This document shows positions 6,581-6,881 of a stretch of 6,881 bases of DNA, one piece after another. Each line of letters begins with the position of its first letter. Positions within the stretch are counted from its first letter, which is position 1. The notes beneath the pieces are model-generated. The model searched no databases and had not been told where the DNA came from. It was given only the letters and a program-made list of their open reading frames with translations. The DNA comes from an uncultured Lachnospiraceae bacterium (GTDB taxonomy: Bacteria; Bacillota_A; Clostridia; Lachnospirales; Lachnospiraceae): assembly GCA_947302185.1 (NCBI GenBank), contig CAMYVI010000137.1, positions 1 through 6,881 of the forward strand. The letters run 5' to 3'. Both the position numbers and the translations under genes were made by a program.

Positions 6581-6667
6581 CTATTTCGTGTTTCGATCTC
6601 CGCTTAAGCAATACATTCGAGGATGAGCATGCAGGCCGTTTCCCGCTGTCCTTTTGTTCAGTATCAT
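6581..6667 (-). CDS. Putative 28-residue leader peptide or small protein upstream of metY
   Basis: ATG at 6667 opens 28 codons ending in TAG at 6583-6581. The peptide begins MILNKRTAGNGL, includes RMYC at 17-20 and ends GDRNTK. It is basic, with no membrane segment or recognisable domain. The support is positional: AGAGG (6680-6676) is 8 nt before the ATG, an almost ideal ribosome binding site, and the metY promoter would start transcription about 23 nt upstream of this ATG. The stop is 131 nt before metY. It could be a regulatory leader ORF whose translation affects metY, a small protein, or chance. It has one Cys and one internal Met, not a run of either, so codon-stalling attenuation is not obvious. 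No homolog is known to me. Confidence 0.4.
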   Translation of the reverse strand: MILNKRTAGNGLHAHPRMYCLSGDRNTK

Positions 6668-6690
6668 GGATATAACCTCTTTTCTCTGTT

Positions 6691-6709
6691 TCCTATCATT
6701 ATAATAGGA
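6691..6709. promoter_or_regulatory. Operator-like inverted repeat over the metY -10 box
   Basis: TCCTAT (6691-6696) and ATAGGA (6704-6709) form a perfect inverted repeat with 7 nt between, centred on the -10 box at 6698-6703. A repressor bound here would block the promoter. The regulator is unknown, and chance is possible in this AT-rich sequence. Confidence 0.35.
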
Positions 6710-6727
6710 TTTTAAAAAAAGTGTTAA
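6698..6727 (-). promoter_or_regulatory. Promoter for metY and its leader
   Basis: On the minus strand the -10 is a perfect TATAAT (6703-6698), and TTAACA (6727-6722) lies 18 nt upstream, matching the -35 consensus at 5 of 6 bases. Transcription would start at about 6691-6690, on an A. The -35 begins 11 nt downstream of the preceding terminator stem, consistent with a fresh transcription unit. Confidence 0.7.
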
Positions 6728-6733
6728 TACGTT

Positions 6734-6776
6734 AAAACATGAGCCTGCTATAGTTTTGCTCTATAGCAGGCTCATG
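6734..6776 (-). terminator. Strong intrinsic terminator of an unseen gene to the right
   Basis: A perfect 16-bp stem, CATGAGCCTGCTATAG (6738-6753) with its complement at 6761-6776, encloses a 7-nt loop. On the minus strand it is followed by TTTTAACG; on the plus strand CCATAC follows. Minus-strand orientation is therefore favoured. It insulates the metY promoter from upstream transcription. The four-base U tract is short. Confidence 0.75.
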
Positions 6777-6881
6777 CCATACATAATTATTTTGCTTTGA
6801 GTTTTGAACAGGTACAGATTCACATCATGACAATTGCGATATGAATTCGATGGACATTCTCCTCGCATACGGACTTTTCTC
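6777..6881. other. Right-end stretch, no gene assignable
   Basis: The terminator at 6734-6776 implies a minus-strand gene ending here or just outside. All three minus frames enter open from the edge. One stops at 6827-6825, another at 6822-6820, and the third runs into the terminator stem. The visible tails are under 20 residues for the first two and show no recognisable family, so I cannot choose. Confidence 0.4.

Noticed and set aside
6475..6839. TCGCAATT at 6475-6482 and 6564-6571 with its complement AATTGCGA at 6832-6839
   Set aside because: Eight-base matches with irregular spacing in AT-rich sequence; too weak to call a motif.
1..6881. CRISPR arrays, insertion sequences, attachment sites, toxin-antitoxin or phage genes
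   Set aside because: No repeat-spacer pattern, transposase motifs or foreign-looking genes are present. The window is dominated by housekeeping genes.

Overview
The window looks like ordinary chromosomal core sequence from a low-to-moderate GC Firmicute of the class Clostridia, possibly Lachnospirales-like. That placement is inferred from four things: strong AGGAG-type ribosome binding sites, the adjacent rho and rpmE (L31) genes, a Rho with a long N-terminal insertion, and a TrkA/TrkH potassium system. Every gene I can support is on the minus strand, so transcription runs from high to low coordinates. I see no mobile element, CRISPR array, toxin or phage gene.

Layout in the direction of transcription (right to left). 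6777-6881 holds no gene I can assign. A perfect 16-bp terminator hairpin (6738-6776) ends an unseen gene to the right. A promoter (6698-6727) then starts a leader of about 240 nt ahead of metY (5142-6449, O-acetylhomoserine sulfhydrylase). This leader carries a possible 28-codon leader ORF with its own good ribosome binding site (6581-6667) and overlapping hairpins. I could not find a SAM riboswitch or T-box in it. metY ends at a hairpin terminator (5071-5096). A compact structured stretch follows at about 5006-5055, then an extended -10 promoter (4975-5003). That promoter reads into tRNA-Leu(UAG) (4766-4847) and, only 29 nt after it, trkA (3369-4736). trkH (1904-3346) follows 22 nt later and rho (205-1791) 112 nt after that. 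I see no convincing terminator between the tRNA and the end of rho, so tRNA-trkA-trkH, possibly with rho, may be one transcription unit. Between rho and the left edge lie a 21-bp tandem duplication, a separate promoter (96-124) and the first eight codons of rpmE (1-26).

Function. TrkH is the membrane K+ translocating subunit and TrkA its cytoplasmic nucleotide-binding gating partner, and the two adjacent genes form a complete uptake system. Rho is the transcription termination helicase. L31 is a large-subunit ribosomal protein. MetY assimilates sulfide into homocysteine for methionine synthesis and appears to be its own unit. The points most worth a second look are the metY leader ORF and its operator-like promoter, the tRNA-Leu/trkA fusion transcript arrangement, and the acidic insertion in Rho. 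None is proof of a new system.
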